Assembly (NCBI RefSeq): GCF_032854445.1
Contig: NC_088295.1
Coordinates: 20,137,385 to 20,201,384 of the forward strand
Direction of reading: 5' to 3'
Source of the DNA: Liolophura sinensis
Taxonomy: Eukaryota > Mollusca > Polyplacophora > Chitonida > Chitonidae
Length of the DNA stretch: 64,000 nucleotides
In this document: positions 36,469 through 46,232 of the stretch, one piece after another
How positions within the stretch are numbered: the first letter of the stretch is position 1
Layout: each line of letters opens with the position of its first letter
Notes under the pieces: model-generated
Told to the model about the DNA's origin: nothing
Databases searched by the model: none
Seen by the model: the letters and a program-made list of their open reading frames with translations, nothing else
Position numbers and translations under genes: made by a program

Positions 36469-36994
36469 TGGTCTATGTCTGATACACCTGAGTTGTCTGG
36501 TATATAATACTGTTTTTTTTGGGTAAGATATATTTTGACACCATGGTTTGACACATTAGCGAATTTTAGCACGCATGATTTGACCATAAACATCTTCAAT
36601 ACAGACGCAAAGCAATCCCCGAATTTATTATGGAGATTTTCTTCTTGAAATCAAACACATGAGTGTGTCCTTTATTCACAGCGCTTGGGGTGAGATGCAC
36701 ATTGCCTCTTTGATGTGTTTATGGTATCATGCACACGTTCAGTACTTTCATTAATCCGTTCCCAAAGAGATTAAAATGTGAAGATGTCTAATTGCTGGGA
36801 GGTGTTAAAGTGGGGTTCTGAATAAACAGGCAGAATTATGCGTGAATAAAATGTCCCGTACTGTTAGTTCTCACTTTAAAAGATACGCGTATGGATAGGT
36901 TTCACAATGCTAGTGATGAACGCAATGACAAAAAAGCACTTTGTACATAATGACATAATCACAAGCTGTAGGAAGAGACTTCTCCCATCACCCG

Positions 36995-38100
36995 CTTCCC
37001 TTCCTAGACATTCTCATCTCAAAGGCCAACACCACAACTAACTATCTACAGAAAACCCACTAACACTGGACGTTATATCAGATGGAGTAGTTTTACACCC
37101 AAAATCCACAAAATCGACCTCATCAGGACATCACTTCACAGATCTGGCAGGTATGCAGCTCATATAAAATGTTTCACTCATAATTACAACATCTTAAGAA
37201 AACCTTACTACAGAATGAATTCCCACAACATACAAATGACCAAACCATTAAACATTTTCTAGACAATAAATTCAAACCTAAAACAGAGAAATTAAGACAA
37301 TTTGGCTCTGAAAAGAAACTTATCTATCTTAAATTACCGTATCTCGGTCCCTGAAAAGAAACTTACCTGTCTTAAAGTACCGTATCTCGGACCATTCACA
37401 AACCGGCTTCGCGGTGACCTGAAAAGTCTTAACAAGCTCATTTCCTGCACCAAAATAGTTTTGATTTCCGAAATTAATGTGACATTAGCTCTTTCTTTCC
37501 TTTCATAGACAGAGAGGACCCTGGACTCAGACGTAAAGTTGTTTACAAAATCAGCTGTGGGGAATGTCCTGAAAGATATATCGGTAAAAACATACACTGA
37601 CTGACAGGTTACTTGAACACGACGCCAGCAGTTCTAAATATAAATTTTCTGCTGTAGTTGACCTCTGCCTCGAAACTGGGCGTAGTCCATATGAACTCAC
37701 GCACGAAACTCTTGATTACAGTTCAACCGATTTCAAACTGAGAGTAAAAGGGTCAGTGTATATAGGCCTTTTCCTCAGCACCATTATTTTGATTCAGTGC
37801 TTAGAAATAATTGTATGCACCTAATGCGGCCTCAAGCTTTTTTTTGTTTGTTGTTTCTATACAAAATACATAAAGCTGACCAATGTGAATTTTTCTGTAT
37901 ATACCCTTGTACCCTGAATACAAAGGTATATACAAGCAAAGTGTTATTGTTTCACTCAGGTGACTATAGCTCATTTGCATGCTTTTATGAGTTTTTTGTC
38001 ATTTCCAAGCTGTATATATATACCATGTCACATTATTGTCACTTTGCAGTTTACCACTACACCTGATGATGGGTGAAGTATCTTCCGAAAGTTTGTGAAT
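36995..38100 (+). mobile_element. Degraded Penelope-like retroelement, 3' part
   Basis: Plus-strand pieces, separated by frameshifts and stops, read FLDILISK near 37010, then KPTNTGRYIRWSSFTPKIHK near 37060-37120, LKVPYLGPF near 37370-37400, and VYKISCGECPERYIGK near 37540-37590. Penelope-like elements carry the FLDI...RKPTNTGxY and LPY.G blocks after the reverse transcriptase and the VYK.C..C...YIG segment of a GIY-YIG endonuclease, in this order. The reverse transcriptase core is not visible. At 38063-38090 a CTGATGA...GAAA core follows, then TTTGTGAATAAG. A 40-bp internal duplication (37310-37390) and many stops show it is dead. Confidence 0.7.
37540..37615 (+). pseudogene. GIY-YIG endonuclease segment of the Penelope-like relic
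   Basis: VYKISCGECPERYIGKN is followed by HxLTD and, after a stop and shift, LEHDASSSKYKFS. The two cysteines and YIG are kept. The usual GIY is VYK, as is common in Penelope elements. An in-frame stop follows NIH. Confidence 0.6.
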
Positions 38101-38154
38101 AAGTCATTATGTATACAGTGTTTTTTGTCGTTTTGTTCATCACTAAGTTTTCAC

Positions 38155-38171
38155 GTTCTCTCTCTCTCTCT
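38155..38171. repeat. (CT)n microsatellite
   Basis: Short pyrimidine dinucleotide run just left of the 32/29-bp minisatellite. Confidence 0.85.
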
Positions 38172-38199
38172 GCCTGCATCTTATGGGTTTGTCGTCAAG

Positions 38200-38560
38200 T
38201 TGATCAGTATATCAAGATGTTTGTCGTCAACTAGACCAGTATATCAAGATGTTTGTCAGGGAAACCAACATATCAAGATGTTTGTCGTCGAGCAGACCAG
38301 TATATCAAGATGTTCGTCGTCGTGCAGACCAGTACATCAAGATGTTTGTCAAGGAAACCAGCATATCAAGATGTTTGTTGTCGAGCAGACCAGTATATCA
38401 AGATGTTTGTCGTCGAGCAGATTACCATATCAAGATGTTTGTCGTCAACTAGACCAGTACATCAAGATGTTTGCCAAGGAAACCAGCATATCAGGATGTT
38501 GGTCGACGAGCAGGCCAGTATATCGAGATGTTTGTCATCGAGCAGACCAGTATATCAATA
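38200..38560. repeat. Mixed 29/32-bp minisatellite
   Basis: Units CAAGATGTTTGTCGTCGAGC AGACCAGTATAT (32 bp) and CAAGATGTTTGTCAAGGAAA CCAGCATAT (29 bp) are interspersed, about 11 in all. Open frames up to 190 codons cross the array and are repeat-driven. Confidence 0.88.
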
Positions 38561-39250
38561 CTTTTTATACATTGTTCTCAAAGAGAATATATTTTTTGCT
38601 TGTTTATGTATATTCTGGACTTCTGATTGCTCCAAAGCACATGAAGCATGATATAACGCTCAGGTAAATAAAATATAAAGGACAGTAGATCACGGAGAGT
38701 CCGACGAGAGAAGCGTATTTAACAGATAGTTCTGACTGAGTGCTTGTCTAGGAGACAAATGTACGTTGTTTGGTTTTCAAAGTAATATATAAATATATAA
38801 TCTTCATCCGAAGTCTTTCACAGAAACAATACCATCATAATTAGTTCAAGAGTCCTAATAGAGACATTCATTTCCCACTGTTATGCATTTATTCTCAACA
38901 AAGTACGCACACATGCGCTACTTTAGGTTGTTCCCCCCACAGCCTTAATTAATGCCACGCGCACAAGATCTTTACTATGCGTAGGCACGAACAACTACAC
39001 CATGCTCGAGCGTTAATCATTACGTTACACTGTTGAGAATTCCACTATAGGCCAGGCGCACGTGACAGGTAAGACTCAAGAGCAGATAGGCCTAGATGTG
39101 GCATCATACATCAAGTAAAGGGAATTTGGTGGCGAGGGTCACAAAGCTCTATACTGCCCTTCCATTACAAAGCTAGTGAGATAAACAATGTTTTCCAGAT
39201 TTGAATTTTAAATTGCTCTTAATGTTAACACTTAAAATATTTTAGAACAT

Positions 39251-39900
39251 CCTCAATGGCCGATGTGGTTAGCATGCTAGCGCCGCACAAAGGTCCAGGG
39301 GCCACACATCATTATGGTCGCTGTGAGTTCAAGTCCATCTCGTGTTAGCTTCCTTTCCAGCCGTATACGTGGGAATGTCTGGCAGCAAGCTGCGGATGGT
39401 CGTGGGTTTTCCCCAGACTCTGCCGTTTTCTCTCCCACCATAGACCGGCCCGGATAGCACAGTTGGTAGAGCGTCCGCTTCGGGACCGGTAGATCCAGGA
39501 TCAATCCTTGATCGAGTCACACCTAAGACTTTAAAAGAGGAAGTTGTAACTTGGCTTGGCGTTCAGCATGAAGGGGATAGTGCAACGACTGGTTGACCCG
39601 TATCAGTATAATGGCTCGGGCGGTGCGGCTTACTTGCCTTCGGTAAGTCGTCTCAGTGAAGCAGCACTAAATAAAAGAGCGGTGGAAATCCGTCCTGCAA
39701 CAAGGAGGCACATTACACGTGCATGCACCCTAAGGATTCTTTCGTCGTCATATGACTGAAAAATTGTTGAGTACGACGTTAAACCCCATGCACCCACTCA
39801 CTCACTCTCCCACCATAGTGTTGGGCGCCGTCGTGTAAGTGAACTATTCTTCAGTACGGCGTAAAACACAAATGAAATAAATAAGTAAATTTAATCGTAG
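39251..39900 (+). mobile_element. Full-length SINE-A, split by a SINE-B insertion
   Basis: Head-to-body part at 39251-39443 (TGGCCGATGTGGTTAGCATG head, GTGAGTTCAAGTCCATCTCG box B region, body to TCTCCCACCATAG), then, after the insertion, 39819-39900 with GTTGGGCGCCGTCGTGTAAG and the tail GTACGGCGTAAAACACAAAT. The two parts join into one element. Confidence 0.88.
39444..39805 (+). mobile_element. Full-length tRNA-derived SINE-B inserted in SINE-A
   Basis: tRNA-like head with box A TAGCACAGTTGG and box B-like GATCGAGTCAC, a body containing GCGGTGGAAATCCGTCCTGC AACAAGGAGGCACATTAC, and a tail TGAAAAATTGTTGAGTACGA CGTTAAACCCC plus (ACTC)n. The 13-bp TCTCCCACCATAG occurs at 39431-39443 and 39806-39818: a perfect target-site duplication. 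Confidence 0.92.
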
Positions 39901-39909
39901 AATGAATGG

Positions 39910-41520
39910 CAAACTCAGGTTGTTGTTTTCCTTCATTACAATATATACGAAAGGCTTCCCTAATAACGCTAATGATTTCAGAGCAATGAACGTCACAGGT
40001 TATTACTACAGAAGCATCAGTGTGCCTAGGATATCCCATCAAACACCTTCAATCTTCTTTTCCTTCACTTAAGCACTTGTATGTTGTGTGACAGTTATCA
40101 CTGAAAAAAGCTAGTGTGTAAGAATATTTCATTAAACGCCTTATTCTAAGTTTCTTAAAGTTTACGAGCTCAGCTTTCTGGTAAGTTCCGTGGACGAAGT
40201 TTCCAGAGTATCTGGCGCTCTGCTCCTAATCTCTTACTTTACTTACTTCTTTAGTGATCTGGTGATTTTAATTAAGGTTGTGTTGGAAATTGGTCTTTCG
40301 ATTTTTGATTTTTTATGGTTGACGATTGGATCAGTTTCTCCTATATGCTGCACGGTAGTCTTATTACATCTTTAGCCACAAATTTAACACATTTGTTTAT
40401 TACCGTTATTTGTGTTTGAAGCTGTTCTCATGAATACGTATTTTAATATTTATTAGGCCATGGTCACTTATACTGATGGAGGAATCCCACATTACCGCCC
40501 TGAGTAAATCACACATACCTCTGACAATTAGCTGTTGAACTTCCCAACGGCTATAACGCTAAGGGTTTTATCCAGAAGTGGGGACAGTATGTATGTCATA
40601 TTGGTGAAACGTCAAAGTCAACTGATTGTCAACAAACATCGTGTAAGGCCACCTGAACGACAATAAGAGCGCTTCCGCCGCTTATTTCCATCATCGCCCC
40701 AGACTGTTCTCAAAGATTCCCTCTACATGTCTTTGATGTTTGAACCAAATCTCATGTTTCCGATGACGGAGGTATCTGATAAAAGAAACCATATGCGGAC
40801 AAATTTTACTCGTGATTAAATCAAATGTATGGAAATCTGATCGACAAGTTCACATGCAATTTTCAAAATTCTCCTCATTTCACGTGCATGTTGATGCAAA
40901 ACGCTTGCGCAATAATGTGGTGTTATGACGATAGTAATGGCACGTCGTGACCAGCCTAACTGTATTCCTTATTCGTTTATTTTATACAATCGTTGTTTTT
41001 CGGAAAACACTGAAGTCTCGCCAGGACTAAGCAGACACGTGAACAATGAGGTCACTCGTTCGAACTAATTTCCCATACATTGTGGCTCAATGTAAGTCAA
41101 GAATTTTAAAAGCTATTTAGTTTGTAAACATAATGGTTCATATCAGCATCAGACGAGTCCTGATTTTATCACATAAAGGAAGTCTTAAATTCACTTAGCA
41201 AGTCTGACTAATCGAAATATATGATTACCTAAAGGTATGCGAAATACGGTAAAATACATATCCCATGCCCACGATACAATAAAGATTGCACGAGATATCT
41301 GTTACTTGACTTTTGCAAAAATTTATGGTGTCACATGATGGGGAATCACTTCGTTTTTGAAGATGTGCTTCCCATTATATTGTATAGTTTATTATGGTCT
41401 TCCCGTCACCGCGTACTGCAATACAGAGGAAGGAAGGCCTATCTCTTGTGGTCAGATAGTACCACACGGTCATCTCTTTGTTATCATTACATCATTACGA
41501 CCGACATACGGATCAGCGCC
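39910..41520. other. No gene recognised
   Basis: Intergenic sequence without a supported coding segment or recognised repeat. Confidence 0.4.
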
Positions 41521-41527
41521 CCATCAG

Positions 41528-41650
41528 CGTTTATCTCACGTCCCAATCGAAATGGTGAGATAAGTTAAGCGAGAAGACCAGTCTACATGATGTCCATGCT
41601 GACTACGGGAAATCAATACGAGATCTACAGGCAGATAGCGGCTTTAGAAG
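41528..41650. repeat. Dispersed repeat, copy 1 (pair at 61168-61288)
   Basis: CTCACGTCCCAATCGAAATG, GTGAGATAAGTTAAGCGAGA, TGACTACGGGAAATCAATAC, GAGATCTACAGGCAGAT match the second copy at about 85 percent by eye, same orientation. Confidence 0.75.
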
Positions 41651-41911
41651 CGGGCCATTTGTTTGCTGAGTGAACACAAAACATGGCCACCGTACATGTA
41701 CTTTGTGCCAGAGAAATTCATCCAGTCCACAATGGCACCAAACCTAAAAAAAAAACACGTCTTTAGTTGGTCCAACACCTGGGTTGAAATCAAAAGAAAA
41801 TATTCGCGTGTTTCGTAAACGGCTCAGCGTGACATTCTTGTAACAAATCAGAGTACATTGCCAACATGTAAGCTATCTGCTGACAACATATTTCATGGTA
41901 ATACTGAAAAC

Positions 41912-42125
41912 CCTTTTGTGAAGGCGAAAGTACAAAAGTGCGAAGCAAAAGGACAAAATGGCGAGGCGAAAGTACAAAACGGCCAGGCGAAAGTACAGAA
42001 GTTCGAAACAAAGCAACGACGTTTTGTCACCTCGCTATTTTGCATTTTCGCATCGCCCTTTCGTACCTTTCTGTCGTCCATTCGTTGTTTTGTTTCGCTT
42101 TCTCATTGTTTCGTCCTTTCGCAGT
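41912..42125. repeat. Short-period repeat folded as a purine/pyrimidine inverted structure
   Basis: Left half (41912-42010) repeats GGCGAAAGTACAAAA-like 20-bp units; right half (42020-42125) repeats the complementary theme TTTCGTACCTTTCTG / TTTCGCTTTCTC. The two halves can pair imperfectly into a long hairpin. Confidence 0.65.
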
Positions 42126-42239
42126 TGTTTTCTGGTCTAAATAATCAAGAGAAAGGACGGAAGGCACGCTTGGCCACTACTGGCTTCTATACCGTAGACA
42201 TGAAATATGAGAAAAATTTGTCAATAACAGTGTGTTAAA

Positions 42240-43235
42240 GCTATGTGTGGAAACAAGTTTCGTGTTAATACGCAAAGCTGTGTGGGAGACTACAGGCGGA
42301 AGGATGGACGCACGGGACACATGCATTTTAACATACTTTTAAGGCATGAAATGTTCCCACAGACCATTGTTGTTTACCAGTTGATCTGCATAAATCACGT
42401 TTTTAAGAACTATTAATTATCAGTGTGGTGGAGATGAAACAAAAACCATATATGACCCGGATTCAGTGGAATTTAAATTTTCTTCATATTGAGGAGGTGA
42501 TCAGAAATGTGCCTTTGAAAATAATTAAGAAGCTAATTTATGTCAGTACACACACTGTGTTTCTACGTACAATCGGGAAAACTGTAAAAAGTTTTACTGG
42601 AATAAGACTTCAATATTCTTGACAAACGTGCACAATTTGACAATATTTAATAGCAAAGAAAATACAACGTATATACTTCCTGATCCCCACACATAGACTT
42701 GACGGTTCTTTTATACCGTAAAATCGAAGTGGCTAAATTTGAAGATCAAAATCATATCTTCATCAGAGTATAATATTATATACCGGACATTGACAATAAA
42801 TGCAGGAAATAGTATATTCATAGGACAGAATAAATCACTTTGTCCAGGTGTCTAGGTATGATCTATATTGAAAATATAAACGCAAAGACGCCCATTTGGC
42901 CTTGACAACAGCAAACGCGTATCGATGTACACCGCTATTACGGATAATAGAAATCATTTAACATACATGAGGAAAATAAGTTGTCAGTAACATATAGTCT
43001 GATAGTACTAAAGTGAACCAAAACGTATGTGGAAGATGGACTGCAGCAAATTTGGATTATTATATTCCTGACATGTTATTCCTTGTCGAGAAATCCACCA
43101 TGCCAACAATATTAATAGCAGAAATTTATGAAGATAACTGCACTAGCCATGTAGAAAATAGATGACAGCAACCACAGCTGTTCTCTCATTGTCATACCAC
43201 TGTACCAGTTCAGATGCAATCTGTTGAAACCCTTA
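42240..43235. other. No gene recognised
   Basis: Intergenic AT-rich sequence. No supported feature. Confidence 0.4.
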
Positions 43236-43236
43236 A

Positions 43237-43424
43237 GTTTTATGGAAGGGGATATTCGCCAAAACTGTATGCGTGTAACTTTGAACGTTGCAAGTTCTAC
43301 ACTGCTATGTAAGTCTGCAGCTTCTGCCATGTGTCTACCGACATTCGGCTATGTGGTTACCGACATGTGGGTATGGTATGTAATCTGAATATTGTAAATT
43401 GTGATGCCGAAGGTTCTGTTTTTC
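43237..43424 (+). repeat. Left arm of a 2.2-kb inverted repeat
   Basis: About 188 bp, from TTTATGGAAGGGGATATTCG to GTGATGCCGAAGGTTCTGTT, nearly the reverse complement of 45237-45424 (roughly 90 percent by eye). A further related segment, CTGCTCTCATCTGTGGCGAT at 43518-43538, is also in the right-arm region. Confidence 0.85.
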
Positions 43425-44271
43425 GATGGTGTGCGTTTGTTTCCACCATTGCAGTTCTGGCTATGGATGAGACCCACGTGGCAGTACCGCTGTTAGCCAC
43501 ATACACGTCTTACAACACTGCTCTCATCTGTGGCGATGTGCCTTTGTGACAATTGCGTCATTGTGACGCCCCCTGGCGTTGTAATCAACTAGACGAAAAA
43601 ATAATAATCTCTCCTAGTCATGGAAGTACAGTCCACTTCAGAGCAAACTGTTCAGTAGTCATTGTTGTTGTTAAGATAATAAGACATCAGTCAAAGCTGA
43701 GTTATGCTAATTACACAAAAAATTACCGCGACTTTTTAGTAGTTTTGCCGAAGATTAAGATTTCATTGCAAGTGTTGTAACAAACTTTGAAAACACTTTT
43801 GAATTTGTAATGATATTATGAGGGTTGTTAATATTTCAGCAGTTGATTCAAATTCGTTGTTGTTTACATTTTGGTCGAAGTAGTCCGTAGTCCCCGCCAT
43901 CGTCTTGCATGGGCACACTCACAGTCAAAAGTTGCCCAGCATGGGTTTAGGGGGCCCCTAAATTTACACTGACTTTCAAAACGTAGCATTGTTTTTTTTT
44001 GTTTGTTTTTTTTTTTTGCATATCTGGCTTGCAACAATCCATATGTTTGCCCAGGGTCCTATGATAATATTGTGCTTAGAGATGTTAGAGTAAAGACATT
44101 CAGCCCTGGTGCCTAGGCAATTCTCCCGATATACACTTGAATAGGTCCCCTGTAACACTGAAACATTAGCATTAGCATTTTGTATGCTAGTGGATACTAA
44201 GCACGTTGTATTGGGTACTCACTTGAAATGTTACAAACAATACGTGTATCAGGTGGTATTCTTCACATTTG

Positions 44272-44632
44272 ACAGGCACAGATAGCACAGCTGGTAGAGC
44301 GTCCGCTTAGGGAGGTGGGGGGGGGGGGGGGTAGATAAGGGGTCAATGCTGGGTCGAGTCACACCTAAGATCTCAAAAGAGGAAGATGTAACTTCCTCCC
44401 TTGGCGTTCAGCGTGAAGGGGATGGCGCAACGACTGGATGACCCATGGGTGGTGCAGCTTACTTGCTTTCGGTAAGGCGTCTCAGTGAAACAGGACTAGA
44501 TAAAAAAAGAGCGGTGGAAATCTGTCCTGCAACAAGGAGGCACATTACATGCACTCTAAGGATTCCTTCGTCGTCAAATGACTGAAAAATTGTTAAGTAC
44601 ACCGTTAAATCCCAAGCACTCACTCACTCACT
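44272..44632 (+). mobile_element. SINE-B copy with a poly-G tract
   Basis: Head GATAGCACAGCTGGTAGAGC GTCCGC, body GCGTTCAGCGTGAAGGGGAT and AACAAGGAGGCACATTACAT, tail TGAAAAATTGTTAAGTACAC CGTTAAATCCC with ACTC repeats. Flanks CTTCACATTTG (44261-44271) and CTTCGCATTTG (44633-44643) are a target duplication with one mismatch. A run of about 16 G replaces part of the head at 44314-44330. Confidence 0.9.
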
Positions 44633-45119
44633 CTTCGCATTTGCTCACTGAGTAGGCCTATTACTTTCCCTTTCAAGGACGACAAGAACAAATGTGCACT
44701 TCTATATATATTGAACCCAACGTCAGACAGAAATGAAAGCAAGTTCTATGATTATACATGAACATGATTAAAAAAGCAACGGTGTATTTGAAGAGTTTGC
44801 TTGTAGACTTTATTTGAGTTTTATTTGAACTTCATGCGAGTAATATCATTAATACCAGTAAAGGTCTACGGCCCGTTCATGTGGCAAGGGTCATGGGGGT
44901 ACTAGCCAACAGCCAACACAAGAATACATACCAAAAATAGTCTCGGGGCAATAAAATTTTAAAACATAAAGTCTGATAAATTTACCTTTCACCAAAAGAA
45001 AATATTTCTTATGAAGTAAGAAACAAAAGAGCACACAACTACGTCCGAACATGGGAATTCAGCTGAAACGAAATGTCGTAATTTACCATTGACAGAAGCG
45101 CCCCCTGTTGTCATAACGG

Positions 45120-45166
45120 GCATCGCCACAGATGAGAGCAGCTCGAGCGCTCATCTGTGGTGATGC
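45120..45166. repeat. Near-perfect hairpin inside the right arm
   Basis: GCATCGCCACAGATGAGAGC and GCGCTCATCTGTGGTGATGC pair around the loop AGCTCGA, with two mismatched positions. Confidence 0.85.
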
Positions 45167-45236
45167 ACCGTTATGACACCATGGGTCGCTAATACCTCCC
45201 TTGAAATTTCAATGCGCTTACAAGCTTTCTCGTTGC

Positions 45237-45424
45237 AAAAACAGAACCTGCGGCATCACAATTTGCAATGTTCAGATTACATACCATACCCACATGTCGG
45301 TAACCACATAGCCGAATGTCGGTAGACACACTACAAAAGCTGCAGACTTACATAGCAGTGTAGAACTTACAACGTTCAAAGTTACACGCATACAGTTTTG
45401 GCGGATATTCCCTTCCATAAAGTT
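45237..45424 (-). repeat. Right arm of the 2.2-kb inverted repeat
   Basis: Reverse complement of the left arm at 43237-43424. Together they could be the termini of a fold-back element or two independent copies of one repeat in opposite orientation. Confidence 0.85.
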
Positions 45425-45697
45425 TTTGTATAATGTTTACCCAAAGGGGGTGACTGCAACGGCTAGTTTGTTTCATGCAAATAGCTGAAAATCATCCCAA
45501 ATCGCCCATATGTTGATGTGATACCACTATACCGGTCACAGGTCAAAGTGTATTGACCAGGGATATTGTACACGACAGGAAAACAAAGATGTTTGTGGCG
45601 GATATACTGTTGTAGACAAAATTAAAACTGTCCTATCACTGTCACTGTCTATATTTGAAGGCAATCAGTCACAGCGTTCTCATATTTCTGACCAAAC

Positions 45698-45718
45698 AAA
45701 GATGGCGGCGGCCATTTT
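45698..45718. promoter_or_regulatory. Palindromic YY1-like site
   Basis: AAAGATGGCGGCGGCCATTTT contains the YY1 consensus AANATGGCGGC on one strand and CCATTTT on the other. It is 0.4 kb downstream of the copy B stop. Function unproven. Confidence 0.3.
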
Positions 45719-46094
45719 GTTTTAAGTACATTTCTGAAAAAATTGAAGGCAATTGGCCACAACGGTCTGAGGTACTTGCAAGCAGTGGCATTCAAAATTA
45801 GCCTAAGAACAACAACTCCATCATTTACAATAACCCTGTCTTCCTATACAGTTGCTCGTCCCAGCTGATATGTCCGACGCGTGACCAAAAGTTGCAACGT
45901 ATATGCGTTTCGAAAATGAAATCCGCCATCCAGTACATGACGAAAAACAACATCTCCAAGAAGATTATGCGACGTCAACAAAGCCGCCCTTCCACACATT
46001 CTGTTGTGATACTTTCGAAAATCCGACGTCATCGGTTCGTATAGTTTCGTAAATTCTCTAAATAACATTCCTTGCATATTAAACACAATGTACC

Positions 46095-46232
46095 TCAAAA
46101 GCATTTGCTTCGTTTTGCAATGAACACATACTCTGATTCGGCAATATTGTTGGCACCACGTTTGGTGTTAAGCCAGATGTTTATCGGGTGGATCAGGGAG
46201 ACAAACATTAGTACCAGTAGGAAAATATTCAC
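46095..46232 (-). CDS. SLC43-like copy B, terminal coding exon 10
   Basis: 138 nt encoding residues 483-527 and TGA (46095-46097). VNIFLLVLMFVSLIHPINIW, then NTKRGANNIAESEYVFIAKR. Lacks five codons of the basic tail found in copy A. Acceptor GTTCACAG. Confidence 0.88.
   Translation of the reverse strand: MNIFLLVLMFVSLIHPINIWLNTKRGANNIAESEYVFIAKRSKCF

Noticed and set aside
36204-36526. Frames crossing the (TA)n tract
   Set aside because: Tyr-Ile repeats come from the microsatellite; no other coding evidence.
38095-38667. 190-codon frame with SISRCLSSSRPVYQDV repeats
   Set aside because: Follows the 29/32-bp minisatellite in several frames; no signal, domain or splice evidence.
39444-39520. 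Genuine tRNA gene
   Set aside because: Box A and box B-like words are present, but no acceptor stem closes and the sequence is the head of a SINE with target duplication. The same holds for the other SINE heads.
43331-43549. 72-codon frame in the left inverted arm
   Set aside because: The frame starts within a non-coding repeat arm and is not kept in the other arm, where it is interrupted.
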